From: Deferribacteres bacterium
GTDB lineage: Bacteria > Zhuqueibacterota > Zhuqueibacteria > Zhuqueibacterales > Geothermadaptataceae
Direction: 5' to 3'
Length of the DNA stretch: 64,000 nt
NCBI GenBank assembly: GCA_020633675.1
Contig: JACKDE010000006.1
Coordinates: forward strand, 192,901 to 256,900
Part shown: in pieces, positions 9,457 to 18,803 of the stretch
How the letters are laid out: each line of letters opens with the position of its first letter
Numbering within the stretch: the stretch's first letter is position 1
The notes under the pieces: model-generated
What the model saw: only the letters and a program-made list of their open reading frames with translations
The model's database searches: none
What the model was told of the DNA's origin: nothing
Position numbers and translations under genes: made by a program

Positions 9457-10800
9457 TTATTTGTTGATTTCTGCAAGGCGTTGCTGAATGGCCTGACGAA
9501 ACGCTGGTTTCAGGCTCGGATTATCTGCCACGATCTGCAATTCTCTCAGCACTTTCGCGTTGATTTCAGCTTTCATTGCCAGCAGATCAGCAATGCTCAG
9601 CTGGTTAGCCAGCACCAAATCCATCTTTGGCGACACCTGTTCGAGAATGACATTGCTGCTCCATGAAAAATAACGCACGAAGTCCCGGGAATCACCACCG
9701 TCAAACTGTTCGCTGAGTCGCCACACCTGATCAAAGTGCGTTTTTGCCAGGATTGGATATTTCTGCTTCCAGCCTGAAATCACCTCACTATCTTTCAGGA
9801 CAGGATTGGGGGTGTTGTATGGCGATTTCGTAACCAGCCATTTAAGCAACTCCCAGGCTAATTCTGGATGCTGGCAATTTGAGCTGATCGAGAGCCCGCC
9901 TGAAGCGGAGCGGAAATACCTGCGCGCATGATTTCCGATTTGGGGAAACGGCGCGACATCCCAATTGATTTTCAACGATGAGATAAAATCGAGATTTGGC
10001 ACGGCTTCAACAACCATCGCCACCTTGCCGGTGTTCAGCATTTGCGCCATTTGCATGCCTTGCGCTTGAACGTATTTGAGTTGCGGCATCACATCGTGCT
10101 TGAACATCAAGTCCAGGTACAGTCTCAGCGCCGTTTGCGAAGCTTCAGAAATGTCGAAGAGCAACTCATTCGGCTGACTGCGTGCGCCAGCCATCAGTTC
10201 GATTGCGGAAAAAAAATGTCGAGCGATGTAAACGCCATACTGTTCATATGCGGCATCATCTTGTGTGCGAACGGTAAGTTTGCCGGCCCGATCGAGCATT
10301 CCCTGCCAGTCCCATGTTGAGTCGGGGTAGGGGATATTGAATTGATCGAACAGGTCTTTGTTGTAATAAACACCAAACGTGTAGGTCCAGTCACAAAACT
10401 GATACCAGCCGCCGTCAAGAGATTCACCGCGCTCGATGAACTCGGGGAGGATTCGCTGTACAAACGGATCATTTGCTGCAATATCGTGCAGGTTCTGCAA
10501 CAGGCCTTCTGCTGCAAGCTGATCGCGAACCACGGTATTGGTGTAAAAAATGTCAGGTGGCTGGCCGGCAGCGATCATGGCATAGAGCTTTTCCTGCCCT
10601 GAGAACGGGATCAGTTTGACCCGGACATTGTTTTCTTTTTCATAGGCTTTCAGCTCCATACCAAGGCGCTGAATGAGATTGGCATTGGCGGGCACATTGA
10701 GCGTGATTTGTGGCGTGTCGTTCTGCTCCGAGCTGCAGCTGAACAAAAACAAGGCGGAGATCACCAGTCGCAAAAAATAATGGGTTTTTCGATGCATCAT
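9457..10800 (-). CDS. Sugar ABC transporter substrate-binding lipoprotein
   Basis: 447-aa extracellular solute-binding protein, family 1. A hydrophobic N-terminus ends in a lipobox L19-F-S-C22, so it is a lipoprotein. The mature part shows the family pattern ITLNVPANANLIQRL, a long linker helix and the binding-cleft segment QEKLYAMIAAGQPPDIFYTN, then WDWQGMLDRAGKLT and GKVAMVVEAVPNL. It delivers substrate to the two permeases at 922-2711. The start has a good ribosome site (GGAAAGGA before ATGATG). It lies between the esterase-like gene (13 bases away) and the heparinase-like gene (32 bases). Ligand unknown; the neighbourhood points to an oligosaccharide. Confidence 0.93.
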   Translation of the reverse strand: MMHRKTHYFLRLVISALFLFSCSSEQNDTPQITLNVPANANLIQRLGMELKAYEKENNVRVKLIPFSGQEKLYAMIAAGQPPDIFYTNTVVRDQLAAEGLLQNLHDIAANDPFVQRILPEFIERGESLDGGWYQFCDWTYTFGVYYNKDLFDQFNIPYPDSTWDWQGMLDRAGKLTVRTQDDAAYEQYGVYIARHFFSAIELMAGARSQPNELLFDISEASQTALRLYLDLMFKHDVMPQLKYVQAQGMQMAQMLNTGKVAMVVEAVPNLDFISSLKINWDVAPFPQIGNHARRYFRSASGGLSISSNCQHPELAWELLKWLVTKSPYNTPNPVLKDSEVISGWKQKYPILAKTHFDQVWRLSEQFDGGDSRDFVRYFSWSSNVILEQVSPKMDLVLANQLSIADLLAMKAEINAKVLRELQIVADNPSLKPAFRQAIQQRLAEINK

Positions 10801-10813
10801 ATTCCTTTCCGTT

Positions 10814-11812
10814 TCAAAGCCATTTTTTCAAAAATTGCACTCCTGAATCCACATCAATTTCATGACTACCGGGATGCAACAGCCATTGCAGACGATCCTG
10901 CAGTTGCAGTTGCCGGTAATGGTGCGCTGCGCTCTCAAATTCCTTTGCAACAAAAGCTGGCCAGGCGATGTTGTCTTTTTTTCCGCTTTGGATGAGCAAT
11001 GGTCTGGGCAGAATGAGTGAAACCAGATCCTGATCGCTGAAAGCAGTAAGCAAGCCGGGCAAAAAAGCGTGCTCCTCCTCAGAAGGCAAAAAGCAGGTAT
11101 AGCGATCATCTTCAACAACCATTTTTTGTGGGCGGGCGTTGAACCATGCCGAAATAATGCCTGTGCGGATTCGTGGTAACTGCGGCATCAGGTAAAGCGT
11201 GTAAGCGCCGCCCATACTGTGCCCCCACACAGCAATGCGTTCTTCGTCGAAGCCGAATGTCGAGCAAACCAAATCGAGCAATTTAGCCAAAATCTGCAAC
11301 TCGAGTCCCCACACAGAACTGCCAGCCAAAAGCGCCATGCGATTGATTTGTGCGCGCTCCTGAAAATTGTTGATCAGTCGAGGCGCCAGCACGGTGAAAC
11401 CGGCATCCAGCAGGGCACGACCGACGGCGTGATAGCTGGGCGGAGCCGTATCCGCATTGCCAAGGATCATTTCCGGTGTGCCACCAATGCCATGCAAGCA
11501 TAAAACTAGCGGCGGTTGCGTGCGCGCGTTTTCAGGTCGTGCCAGCAATGCTTCACAATGCAAGCCATGCTGCGTTTTAAGTACCAGTTTTGTCAATGAT
11601 TGCTCGGTGCCGACCACATCAAGCCTGATGTCTGTCTCGATGCCAGCGATGCCGCGCGTGATCGCCTGCCACTGCAAGCGGTTCGGCTGCACCGATTGCA
11701 AATAAGCTTCAAGCGAGCGATAGGAACGCTGCCAATGGGTGTGCTGACGTGCGCTATAATTTAAAATGTGAGCACGCAATCCTGTTGCATATTCGGAACG
11801 TGTAGAATTCAT
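10814..11812 (-). CDS. Alpha/beta hydrolase, acetylxylan-esterase/dienelactone-hydrolase-like
   Basis: 332 aa. Clear alpha/beta-hydrolase fold: oxyanion-hole strand LVLCLHGIGG at 102-111, nucleophile elbow GHSMGG with Ser199, an acid in SGKKDNIAWP, and catalytic His in PGSHEID near the C-terminus. All three catalytic positions are present, so it should be active. A His-Gly-Ile-Gly-Gly region and a helical lid resemble the Abhydrolase_7/acetylxylan-esterase group that removes acetyl groups from polysaccharides. No signal peptide, so cytoplasmic. It probably deacylates imported oligosaccharides. The gene sits in the operon between the Gfo/Idh oxidoreductase and the binding protein. Substrate is not determined. 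Confidence 0.83.
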   Translation of the reverse strand: MNSTRSEYATGLRAHILNYSARQHTHWQRSYRSLEAYLQSVQPNRLQWQAITRGIAGIETDIRLDVVGTEQSLTKLVLKTQHGLHCEALLARPENARTQPPLVLCLHGIGGTPEMILGNADTAPPSYHAVGRALLDAGFTVLAPRLINNFQERAQINRMALLAGSSVWGLELQILAKLLDLVCSTFGFDEERIAVWGHSMGGAYTLYLMPQLPRIRTGIISAWFNARPQKMVVEDDRYTCFLPSEEEHAFLPGLLTAFSDQDLVSLILPRPLLIQSGKKDNIAWPAFVAKEFESAAHHYRQLQLQDRLQWLLHPGSHEIDVDSGVQFLKKWL

Positions 11813-11844
11813 TTTCTGTCGATTCAGTTACTGCATTGATTCGG

Positions 11845-12813
11845 CTATTCTGAAACAAGCTCGACTTTTTTCGATTTTAACGATCGAATTGCTGCATCGA
11901 TCATGGCCTGTGCCATGTAGCCATCCCACGTTGATGCTGGAACCGGTGCATTCTCGAGGATGCTTTTTATTAAAGCTCGGTTCTCCTGCAGAAAGCCATC
12001 TTCTTCTCCGTGGAATTCGAGATTTTCCGCTTTGCCTTTGGGGTGAAAAGCCAACCGGGTCAGCCGCTCTGTCAACAGCAGGCTACCTTCGGAACCAAAC
12101 ATTTGAACGCAAAATTTGCCGAGTGCAGGAGGCTGGCCCGTATCGCCGACAACCAGACTTCCTGAAACGCCATTTTCGAATGAAAAGGTTGCGGCGAGAT
12201 TGTCGATCACGCCTGTTGGCTGATGATAGTTTGCTCCAGAAGCGAAAACCTGTCTCGGATCGCCGCCCGCCAGATAGCACAATAAATCCGATCCATGCAC
12301 GCCTTGAGAGACGACATTACCGCCACCGATGACTGGATCATTGGCCCAAAAATGCTCCGGCCATGGGTCGTCCATGACCTGCACCGAGACCATGAATGGA
12401 TTATTGATGAGTCGTCGTGCTTTTTGAATCAGGGCGTAGAACCGGAATTTCATGCCAACCATTACAACCTTGTTGCTCTGCTCTGCTGCCTGATGGATTT
12501 GCATGGCTTCTGTAAGGCTGACGGCAAGCGGCTTTTCGATCAGCACGTGCTTGCCGGCTTGCAGTGCGGCGAGGGTTAGAGAAAGGTGGCTGTTGGTTTG
12601 GGTTGTGATGTACACCACCTCAATCGCTGGTTGGCTGAAAATTTCGCTGACGTATTGCGTGGCCAATGCTCCGTGAAAACGATCTCGCAGGCTTTCAGCC
12701 CGGGAAAGGTCGAGATCGCAAAAAGCCCAATTACGGATGCCATCAATCTTTTCAATACATTCCGCATGAATTCTCCCCATTTCCCCGCAACCGATAATCG
12801 CAGCGTTTAGCAT
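11845..12813 (-). CDS. Gfo/Idh/MocA family NAD(P)-dependent oxidoreductase
   Basis: 322 aa. The N-terminal Rossmann domain begins AAIIGCGEMGRIHAECI, followed by the ALQAGKHVLIEKPLAVSLTEA segment whose Glu-Lys-Pro is the hallmark of the family. The C-terminal alpha/beta domain contains GGNVVSQGVHGSDLLCYLAGGDP, including the His of the usual active-site region. Members oxidise or reduce sugars, inositols or uronates, or act as dehydratases/hydrolases through transient oxidation. As the first gene of this operon it would process the monomer or a modified sugar. Start ATG 12813 has GGAG about 12 bases upstream. The family call is secure; the substrate is inferred only from context. Confidence 0.9.
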   Translation of the reverse strand: MLNAAIIGCGEMGRIHAECIEKIDGIRNWAFCDLDLSRAESLRDRFHGALATQYVSEIFSQPAIEVVYITTQTNSHLSLTLAALQAGKHVLIEKPLAVSLTEAMQIHQAAEQSNKVVMVGMKFRFYALIQKARRLINNPFMVSVQVMDDPWPEHFWANDPVIGGGNVVSQGVHGSDLLCYLAGGDPRQVFASGANYHQPTGVIDNLAATFSFENGVSGSLVVGDTGQPPALGKFCVQMFGSEGSLLLTERLTRLAFHPKGKAENLEFHGEEDGFLQENRALIKSILENAPVPASTWDGYMAQAMIDAAIRSLKSKKVELVSE

Positions 12814-12960
12814 TGTTTTTTAAAGCTCCGGGCAAAATGAGTGATTTGCCAAATAGTTCATTGCGTTTTCAGAAGAAAAGAATGTTGGCTAAATATTCAA
12901 CAGAAAAACGACTTGGCCTGAATTTTTCTTGCTGCATTTCCATTGCGGCGGCAGCTCAAC

Positions 12961-12985
12961 ACATTCATTGTGTTTTAACGAATGT
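12961..12985. promoter_or_regulatory. 25-bp imperfect palindrome, candidate operator of the sugar operon
   Basis: Arms ACATTCATT (12961-12969) and AACGAATGT (12977-12985) pair at 8 of 9 positions around a 7-base centre. It lies 148 bases upstream of the first gene of the minus-strand operon and in the 427-base divergent spacer 12814-13240. The rest of that spacer holds a perfect TATAAT at 13086-13091 with no convincing -35, a sigma-54-like element at 13123, and a strong ribosome site (AAAGGAGG) before 13241. Operator function is an inference from symmetry and position. Confidence 0.4.
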
Positions 12986-13122
12986 AAAACGCTAAAAAAC
13001 AACCATCCAAAATTTTCGTTATTGGTTTGCGAACCTTTGGGGTGGAATGCCTTTTATTTTCAGCTTTTCATTGGAAAGGTAAAGCTATAATAATTAATGA
13101 CAAACGGAATGTGCAGCGATTG

Positions 13123-13138
13123 TGGCATGATGGTTGAC
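13123..13138 (+). promoter_or_regulatory. Possible sigma-54 (-24/-12) promoter
   Basis: TGGCATGATGGTTGAC matches the sigma-54 pattern TGGCAcG-N4-TTGCa except at one position of the -24 box and at the key C of the -12 box (GA instead of GC). The first 14 bases are identical to the element at 18804, also upstream of a lipoprotein gene. It lies about 100 bases before the start at 13241. Imperfect -12 box, so moderate to low confidence. Confidence 0.4.
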
Positions 13139-13240
13139 AGAAATCAGGCAAATGCGATTCGCTTCGGATGAACGAACCCTGCCGCCAGCGAGTTTTCGAA
13201 GCAATTCACCATCACTTTACCTGTGTAAAAGGAGGATGTC

Positions 13241-14374
13241 ATGTATTCCAAAAAACTGAACATCTTGTTTGTGCTTGCTTTGGCAACACTTATGGTATTT
13301 GCCTGCGATAAGCAGAGTCCGTTTGAACCGGATCAAGGGCCTACAGTTGATTTTGGTGCTTATTCGCCGGAGAGCAATGGCCTGCCCGCCGTCGATGTCA
13401 TGACCTGGAATATTTATGTCGGCGCTGACGTCGATAAAATTGTTGAGGCAGCAGCACAAGATCCACCGGATCCAAATGCTGTCATGAAAGCAGTTGATAT
13501 AGCGTATAAAGAATTATTGGCAACCAACTTTGAAGAGCGCGCCGAAACCATCGCAAAATTCATTGCCGATCGAAAGCCACACCTGATCGGCCTGCAGGAA
13601 ATCTCATTGATTCAGCGTTTTTCTGCAGAATTCATTCCACTTGAGAGTTTCGATTATTTGGAAATCTTGCAAAACAAACTTGCCGGACTTGGCCTTGACT
13701 ACAAGCTCGCAGGAAAGCTTGACAATGCTGATGTGACTTTACCGCGCCTTACCGACGATTATCAACTCGAATATGTGCGGTTGCTCGATTCCGACGTCGT
13801 GCTGGCGCGCGGCGATGTTGAAATCGCTGATGTCGAAACTGCACATTACCAGTACTATTTATCTATTCCCGGCCTGGACATTCCGCGCGGCTATGTTGCC
13901 ATGAGTGCAACCATTGGACTCAGAACCTATCGTTTTGTCAACACGCACCTTGAATCAGCGGTTGAAGAGCTCAGATTGGCGCAGGCAGCAGAATTGGCTG
14001 GTGTTCTGGGTGGAGTAACTTTACCGATCATCATGGTCGGCGATTTCAATACCTATGCGCCGACACCTACCACCGCCGATCCCGGCACCGTGTATAAATA
14101 TTTGGTTAATGGGCTGGAAGAACCGTATACAGACATCTGGCTGAATAACCAGGTCGGCAATGAAGGAGCAGGCTATACAGCGCCGCACGATTCCGATTTG
14201 CGTAATCCGGTACCGCATCTCGACAGGCGCATCGATCTGATTCTCTTGCGCGGCGCTAATCAAATCGGGCCCGTACAGGCGTTCGTGCTCGGTGACGATT
14301 TGAATGAACGCACGTCTTCAGGCATGTGGCCGTCGGATCACGCAGGTGTATTTGCCAAGCTGCATATTAAATAG
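13241..14374 (+). CDS. Endonuclease/exonuclease/phosphatase-fold lipoprotein
   Basis: 377 aa with a lipoprotein signal (LATLMVFAC, Cys near residue 22), so anchored to a membrane facing the periplasm or surface. The EEP-fold motifs appear in order: VMTWNIYVG (metal-binding Asn), LIGLQEIS (catalytic Glu), FVNTHLES, GDFNTY (Asp/Asn pair) and PSDHAGVFAKL (the terminal Asp-His). All core residues are present, so a metal-dependent phosphodiesterase or phosphatase activity (nuclease, sphingomyelinase-like or inositol-phosphatase-like) is expected. Which substrate cannot be read. The start is supported by a strong AAAGGAGGATGTC ribosome site. It is monocistronic, ending at a hairpin at 14395-14437. 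Confidence 0.88.
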   Translation: MYSKKLNILFVLALATLMVFACDKQSPFEPDQGPTVDFGAYSPESNGLPAVDVMTWNIYVGADVDKIVEAAAQDPPDPNAVMKAVDIAYKELLATNFEERAETIAKFIADRKPHLIGLQEISLIQRFSAEFIPLESFDYLEILQNKLAGLGLDYKLAGKLDNADVTLPRLTDDYQLEYVRLLDSDVVLARGDVEIADVETAHYQYYLSIPGLDIPRGYVAMSATIGLRTYRFVNTHLESAVEELRLAQAAELAGVLGGVTLPIIMVGDFNTYAPTPTTADPGTVYKYLVNGLEEPYTDIWLNNQVGNEGAGYTAPHDSDLRNPVPHLDRRIDLILLRGANQIGPVQAFVLGDDLNERTSSGMWPSDHAGVFAKLHIK

Positions 14375-14394
14375 GCTCGTTTAGCAAAAGCAAT

Positions 14395-14437
14395 ATCGTG
14401 CGAAATATTCGTTCGCCATGGGGGGATTTCGCACGAT
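14395..14437 (+). terminator. Hairpin with perfect 12-bp arms, likely terminator
   Basis: ATCGTGCGAAAT (14395-14406) and ATTTCGCACGAT (14426-14437) are exact inverted copies around a 19-base loop, 20 bases after the stop of the EEP lipoprotein gene. The following sequence is only weakly T-rich, so termination strength is uncertain. The remainder of the spacer to 14627 shows no convincing promoter. Confidence 0.6.
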
Positions 14438-14627
14438 TTCACTGCATTTGTTGACAAAAGCCCAACTTCAAGAACAAAAAGCAATGCTGCCATGCGCTAT
14501 ATTTTTTGTAGTTTTTGGGAATTCGAAATGTTGTGGATTGCGAAAATAATGCTTGCCTTTGTGGCAGAAATCGGTTTACTTGCACTATTAGATTTCTTGA
14601 TCACGCCTAAAGAATGGGTGGTGAGAA

Positions 14628-16994
14628 ATGATGGCGGGAAAGACAGTCTCTCATTATACAATTCTTGAGAAACTGGGGGAAGGAGGGATGGGGGAAGTTT
14701 ATCTCGCCGAAGACAGCCAGCTTGAACGCAAAGTGGCGCTGAAATTCCTGCCAAACAGATATCTTGCCGACATGGAAATCAACGAACGCTTCCGGCGCGA
14801 AGCCAAAGCCGCAGCCGTACTCAATCATCCCAATATCATCACAGTTTACGAAATTGGCGAGCATGAAGGTCATGCATTTATCGCCATGGAATACCTCGAT
14901 GGTCAGCAACTACGCGCAGTTTTGAATGCAGCCCGCGACAAGCCTTTGCCGATCAGTCGCGTGCTCGACATAGCCATCCAGATCTGCGAAGGCTTGAAGA
15001 AAGCGCATCAGTCTAATATCGTGCACCGTGATCTCAAGCCGGAAAATATCATGATCGATGCAGATGGCACTGTCAAGATACTCGACTTCGGCCTGGCGCA
15101 TGAAATTGGAAAAACCAGCATGTCCTCTGATCGTTCGACCATGGGCACGCTTTTCTATATGTCGCCCGAGCATTGCGATGGCCAGAAAATCGATCATCGC
15201 ACCGATATTTGGGCCATTGGTGTGATGCTGTATGAAATGATTGCGGGACATTTGCCATTCGAAGGCGAATACAGCAGCGCGGTGATGTACTCGATTATGG
15301 CGGAAGAGCCTGAACCGTTAGCGCGCTTCAAAACCAACATGCCGGCTGATGGACAGCATATCATCGACAAGGCCCTCGACAAGGATCGCGAAACACGCTA
15401 CCAGCATGTCGATGAAATGTTGGTTGACTTAATAAAGCTGAAAAAACATCTCGCAGCCGGCGAAAGTAAATACCCGGCAAATTCTGGCCGACAAAGAAAG
15501 CCGGCTCTCGCTATTGCGAGTGTGGCTCTGTTTTCATTGACGGTTTTTTCAATCTTTGCCTATTCATGGATTTTTACAAATGGGTTTGACCAAAAAAAAG
15601 AGCGTGTAGAATCTGTTCGGCGTATTGCTGTGCTGCCGTTTGACAACCTGAATCACTCGGATGAGTTCGAGTACTTTGCCGACGGCATGACCGACGAACT
15701 GATTGCAACCCTTTCACGACTGGACAACTTACGTGTCATCGCCCGCGCTTCCGTAGTACCATACAAAGAACGCGATAAAAACATCAAAGAGATCAGTGAG
15801 ACACTCAATGTCAATGTTTTGCTGGATGGCAGCGTGAGAATTTATAATAAACATTTGCGTGTCAGCGTTCAGCTCATCGATGTCGTCAGCCAGGAAAACC
15901 TGTGGTCGCAAGTATATGAGAAAGCACTTGATGATGTGCTGGTCATTCAAGGGGATATTGCACAAAATGTTGCGGATACCCTGCAAATTCAGCTCTTTCC
16001 CGACGATCGGAAAATGATTCGGCATGTCGGCACCAAGAATATCGAAGCCTACAAGCTTTACCTTAAAGGGCGATATTGCTGGAATCAGCGAACGCCGGAT
16101 TGCCTGCAACTCAGCATTGACTATTTTAAGCAATGCATCGAAATGGATTCGCTCTATGCCCAGCCCTATGCCGGGCTGGCTGACGCTTTTGCCCTGCTCG
16201 GCTCGGTAGAATACGGAGCAATGCCGCCGAAAAAGGTGATGGAAGCGGCCAGAACGTATGCACTGAAAGCGGTGGAATTGGACAGCACCTTGCCCGAGGC
16301 ATACACATCTCTGGCGAATATCACCTTGTTTTATGATTGGGATTGGGAACGGGCTGAGTCCTATTTTAAAGAAGCCATTCGGCTTAATCATAATCACGCA
16401 ACGGCAAATCATTGGTATGCCATTTTTCTGATGCTGATGGGGCGCGAAGAGGAAGCCTTTGACCAAATTAGACAGGCGCTGCAAATTGACCCGCTTTCGA
16501 TGATTATCAATACAGATGCCGGCTGGTTCCATTATTACATGCATGACTTCCAAAAAGCCAGCGATGTACTTGAACAAACGCTGAAGCTCGATCCGCATTT
16601 TGCCCAGGCAAATATGGCCTATGGGCTAACTCGACTGGAACTGGGAGACTATGAAAAAGCTCTGGAACAATTCAGTATGGCGAACATCTTTCTGGGAGAA
16701 CACCCTCTGACCATAGCGATGTTGGGATATGGGCAGGCCATCTCAGGTGATGTGGAGTCTGCGAGAAGTCAGCTTGCCCTGCTTGAGGAAATGGCCCAAA
16801 ATCAGTATATACCTGCGCTTTATTTCGTGCTGGTTTATATGGGTTTAGATGATATCGACCGAGCAATGGATAAGCTAAATGCTGCCTACGATGAGCGATC
16901 AGGCTATCTGGTCTATTTGAATATCGATCCAAAATTTGATCGACTGCGATCCCATCCGGGATTTGTGCAATTGCTTCGGAAAATGAAAATGTAA
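14628..16994 (+). CDS. Transmembrane Ser/Thr protein kinase with TolB-like domain and TPRs
   Basis: 788 aa in four parts. Residues 10-275 form a Hanks-type kinase with a full set of motifs: GEGGMGEVY (17-25), Lys39, HRDLKPEN with Asp135, DFG at 153-155 and a MSPE activation-segment end. A single membrane helix follows at about 290-315. Residues 325-450 match the FADGMTDELIATLS...RVIARAS pattern of the TolB/FlgO-like N-terminal domain often fused to such kinases in FCB bacteria. The rest (about 460-788) is a run of TPRs. The kinase would face the cytoplasm and the TPR part the periplasm. Substrates are unknown. It may phosphorylate regulators such as the sigma-54 activator encoded 78 bases downstream, which is speculation from position. 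Confidence 0.9.
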   Translation: MMAGKTVSHYTILEKLGEGGMGEVYLAEDSQLERKVALKFLPNRYLADMEINERFRREAKAAAVLNHPNIITVYEIGEHEGHAFIAMEYLDGQQLRAVLNAARDKPLPISRVLDIAIQICEGLKKAHQSNIVHRDLKPENIMIDADGTVKILDFGLAHEIGKTSMSSDRSTMGTLFYMSPEHCDGQKIDHRTDIWAIGVMLYEMIAGHLPFEGEYSSAVMYSIMAEEPEPLARFKTNMPADGQHIIDKALDKDRETRYQHVDEMLVDLIKLKKHLAAGESKYPANSGRQRKPALAIASVALFSLTVFSIFAYSWIFTNGFDQKKERVESVRRIAVLPFDNLNHSDEFEYFADGMTDELIATLSRLDNLRVIARASVVPYKERDKNIKEISETLNVNVLLDGSVRIYNKHLRVSVQLIDVVSQENLWSQVYEKALDDVLVIQGDIAQNVADTLQIQLFPDDRKMIRHVGTKNIEAYKLYLKGRYCWNQRTPDCLQLSIDYFKQCIEMDSLYAQPYAGLADAFALLGSVEYGAMPPKKVMEAARTYALKAVELDSTLPEAYTSLANITLFYDWDWERAESYFKEAIRLNHNHATANHWYAIFLMLMGREEEAFDQIRQALQIDPLSMIINTDAGWFHYYMHDFQKASDVLEQTLKLDPHFAQANMAYGLTRLELGDYEKALEQFSMANIFLGEHPLTIAMLGYGQAISGDVESARSQLALLEEMAQNQYIPALYFVLVYMGLDDIDRAMDKLNAAYDERSGYLVYLNIDPKFDRLRSHPGFVQLLRKMKM

Positions 16995-17072
16995 TTTGGA
17001 TTCTTGCCCTTTGCGAAATGACAGTTAGCCAGAAATCGTTTTAGAATGTGTTCATTATGAGGGGAACTTGAC

Positions 17073-18584
17073 ATGTCTGATCCACGATACGAGCCACTGG
17101 TTGAACTGGCTAGCCTCCTCGGCCAGCAAAGCGACTACGATGAAGTTTTGGAAGTGATCACCCAAAAAGCAGTCGAGTTGCTGCGTGCCGATTCCGGTGT
17201 GGTGATGATGATCAATCCGCAAACCCGACAGACGATCAAGACCGTTTTTAAAAATGCCAATCATGCTGATGATCGGCAGCAGCATCGCATTCAAACCTAT
17301 GTGAGCGGCTGGATCATCAAACATGTTCAGCCATTTGCAAGCCAGAATCTCCCGGAAGATAATCGTTTCCCAAAATCAATGTTTAAAAACACCACCCGGG
17401 TGGCTGTGCTGGGAGCGCCGCTTTTTGCGGAAGGCGTTCTGCTCGGTACGCTGATCGTACAGCATGCTCAAGCCTGTGGAAGCGCGCTTGAAGGAGAGCT
17501 CGAATTCCTGCGGACATTTGCTGCGGTGGTTGCACCATTTCTGCGCAATGTGCAGCGCGTACAACAATACTTTGCACCGCCTGCCAGAACCGAAGCACTG
17601 CTGCAAAAATATAGCAATCTCGGCATGTATGGCCGAAGTGCGAAATTCGTAAAAATGCTGCACACGATTGAAGCCGCGGCGCGCTGTGATGTGCGGGTTT
17701 TGTTGCAGGGGCAGAGCGGCACCGGAAAAGAATTGATTGCCAGCGCAATTCATAAATTCAGCTCGCGAAATGCAGCGCCTTTCATCGCCATCGACTGCGG
17801 CGCGATTCCTGCGAATTTGGTGGAAAGTGAGCTTTTTGGACACACAAAGGGTGCGTTCACAGGAGCAACCAGCGATCGCAAAGGACTGATTGAAGAAGTG
17901 AATGGCGGTACGCTTTTTATGGATGAAATTGTGAATTTGCCGCTTGATGTGCAATCCAAACTGATGCGTTTTCTACAAGAAGGCGAAGTACGACCGGTGG
18001 GGAGCAACCGGGCCCGCACGATGGATGTGCGGATCATCGCAGCCAGCAGCACCAACCTGCATGATCTCGTGGAAAAACATGTATTTCGTGAAGACTTGTA
18101 TTATCGCCTGTTTGTGTACCCGATCAATATTCCGTCGCTTGATGAGCGGCAGGAAGATATTGCGCTGTTGGCACATCATTTTCTACAAACATTTGCCCGC
18201 CAGCAGAACAAAGCATTAGACGGATTTCATGAAGAACTGCTCGACTTTATGTTGCATCGCCACTGGGCTGGCAATATCCGCGAACTGGAGAATTTTATCG
18301 AGCGCCTCGTTGCGCTGACTCCGGCTGGTCACACCCAAATCGCCCATACTATTTTGCCGGATGACTTGCGCAAAGAATTTGAAAAGACGGCATCGGCACG
18401 CCATGACTTGCAAGTAAGCAAATCCCTGGCCGAGCGACTTGCTGAGTACGAGTCACAGCTCATCCGCCAAACGCTGGTTCAGTGCAACTGGAACCAATCT
18501 CAAGCCGCCCGGCAGCTTAAAATTTCGGAACAGACTATACGTTACAAAATGGGGAAGTTGAATATTTTCAAGCCGAACTTGTGA
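17073..18584 (+). CDS. GAF-domain sigma-54-dependent transcriptional activator
   Basis: 503 aa. N-terminal GAF sensor domain (about 5-165), AAA+ domain with Walker A GQSGTGKE (213-220), an intact sigma-54-contact loop GAFTGA (260-265) and Walker B LFMDE (281-285), and a Fis-type helix-turn-helix at the end (CNWNQSQAARQLKISEQTIRYKM). It should remodel sigma-54 RNA polymerase at promoters with a -24/-12 element when the GAF domain senses a small ligand. The ribosome site is GAGGGG before ATG 17073. Directly downstream is a -24/-12-like sequence (18804) and a six-gene secreted-protein cluster, the most likely target. Confidence 0.93.
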   Translation: MSDPRYEPLVELASLLGQQSDYDEVLEVITQKAVELLRADSGVVMMINPQTRQTIKTVFKNANHADDRQQHRIQTYVSGWIIKHVQPFASQNLPEDNRFPKSMFKNTTRVAVLGAPLFAEGVLLGTLIVQHAQACGSALEGELEFLRTFAAVVAPFLRNVQRVQQYFAPPARTEALLQKYSNLGMYGRSAKFVKMLHTIEAAARCDVRVLLQGQSGTGKELIASAIHKFSSRNAAPFIAIDCGAIPANLVESELFGHTKGAFTGATSDRKGLIEEVNGGTLFMDEIVNLPLDVQSKLMRFLQEGEVRPVGSNRARTMDVRIIAASSTNLHDLVEKHVFREDLYYRLFVYPINIPSLDERQEDIALLAHHFLQTFARQQNKALDGFHEELLDFMLHRHWAGNIRELENFIERLVALTPAGHTQIAHTILPDDLRKEFEKTASARHDLQVSKSLAERLAEYESQLIRQTLVQCNWNQSQAARQLKISEQTIRYKMGKLNIFKPNL

Positions 18585-18803
18585 ATCGTACCACATGGCG
18601 ATTCAATTCCTTTCTGCAATTGCCGGCCGTAAAGATTTTCCAAACGACCTTCCAAATTAGCGATTCCAACTTCATTAATAACAAGTGCTGAAAATTCCAA
18701 TTGAGTCTTTGCGAATTTTATTGCGAAAATGGACTCGAAATAGCACCGCATTTTGATGCTCTAACATGCTATTAAAAAAAGAATTATCGTAAAATTTCGA
18801 TTC

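Noticed and set aside
14451..14503. TTGACA and TATATT before the kinase gene as a sigma-70 promoter
   Set aside because: Spacing is 41 bases, far outside the usable range.
14528..14668. Small 46-codon membrane-peptide-like frame before the kinase gene
   Set aside because: No ribosome site, and it overlaps the kinase start in another frame.
15729..16598. Minus-strand frame of 289 codons opposite the kinase-TPR gene
   Set aside because: Shadow of a clear TPR region; no ribosome site or recognisable motif.
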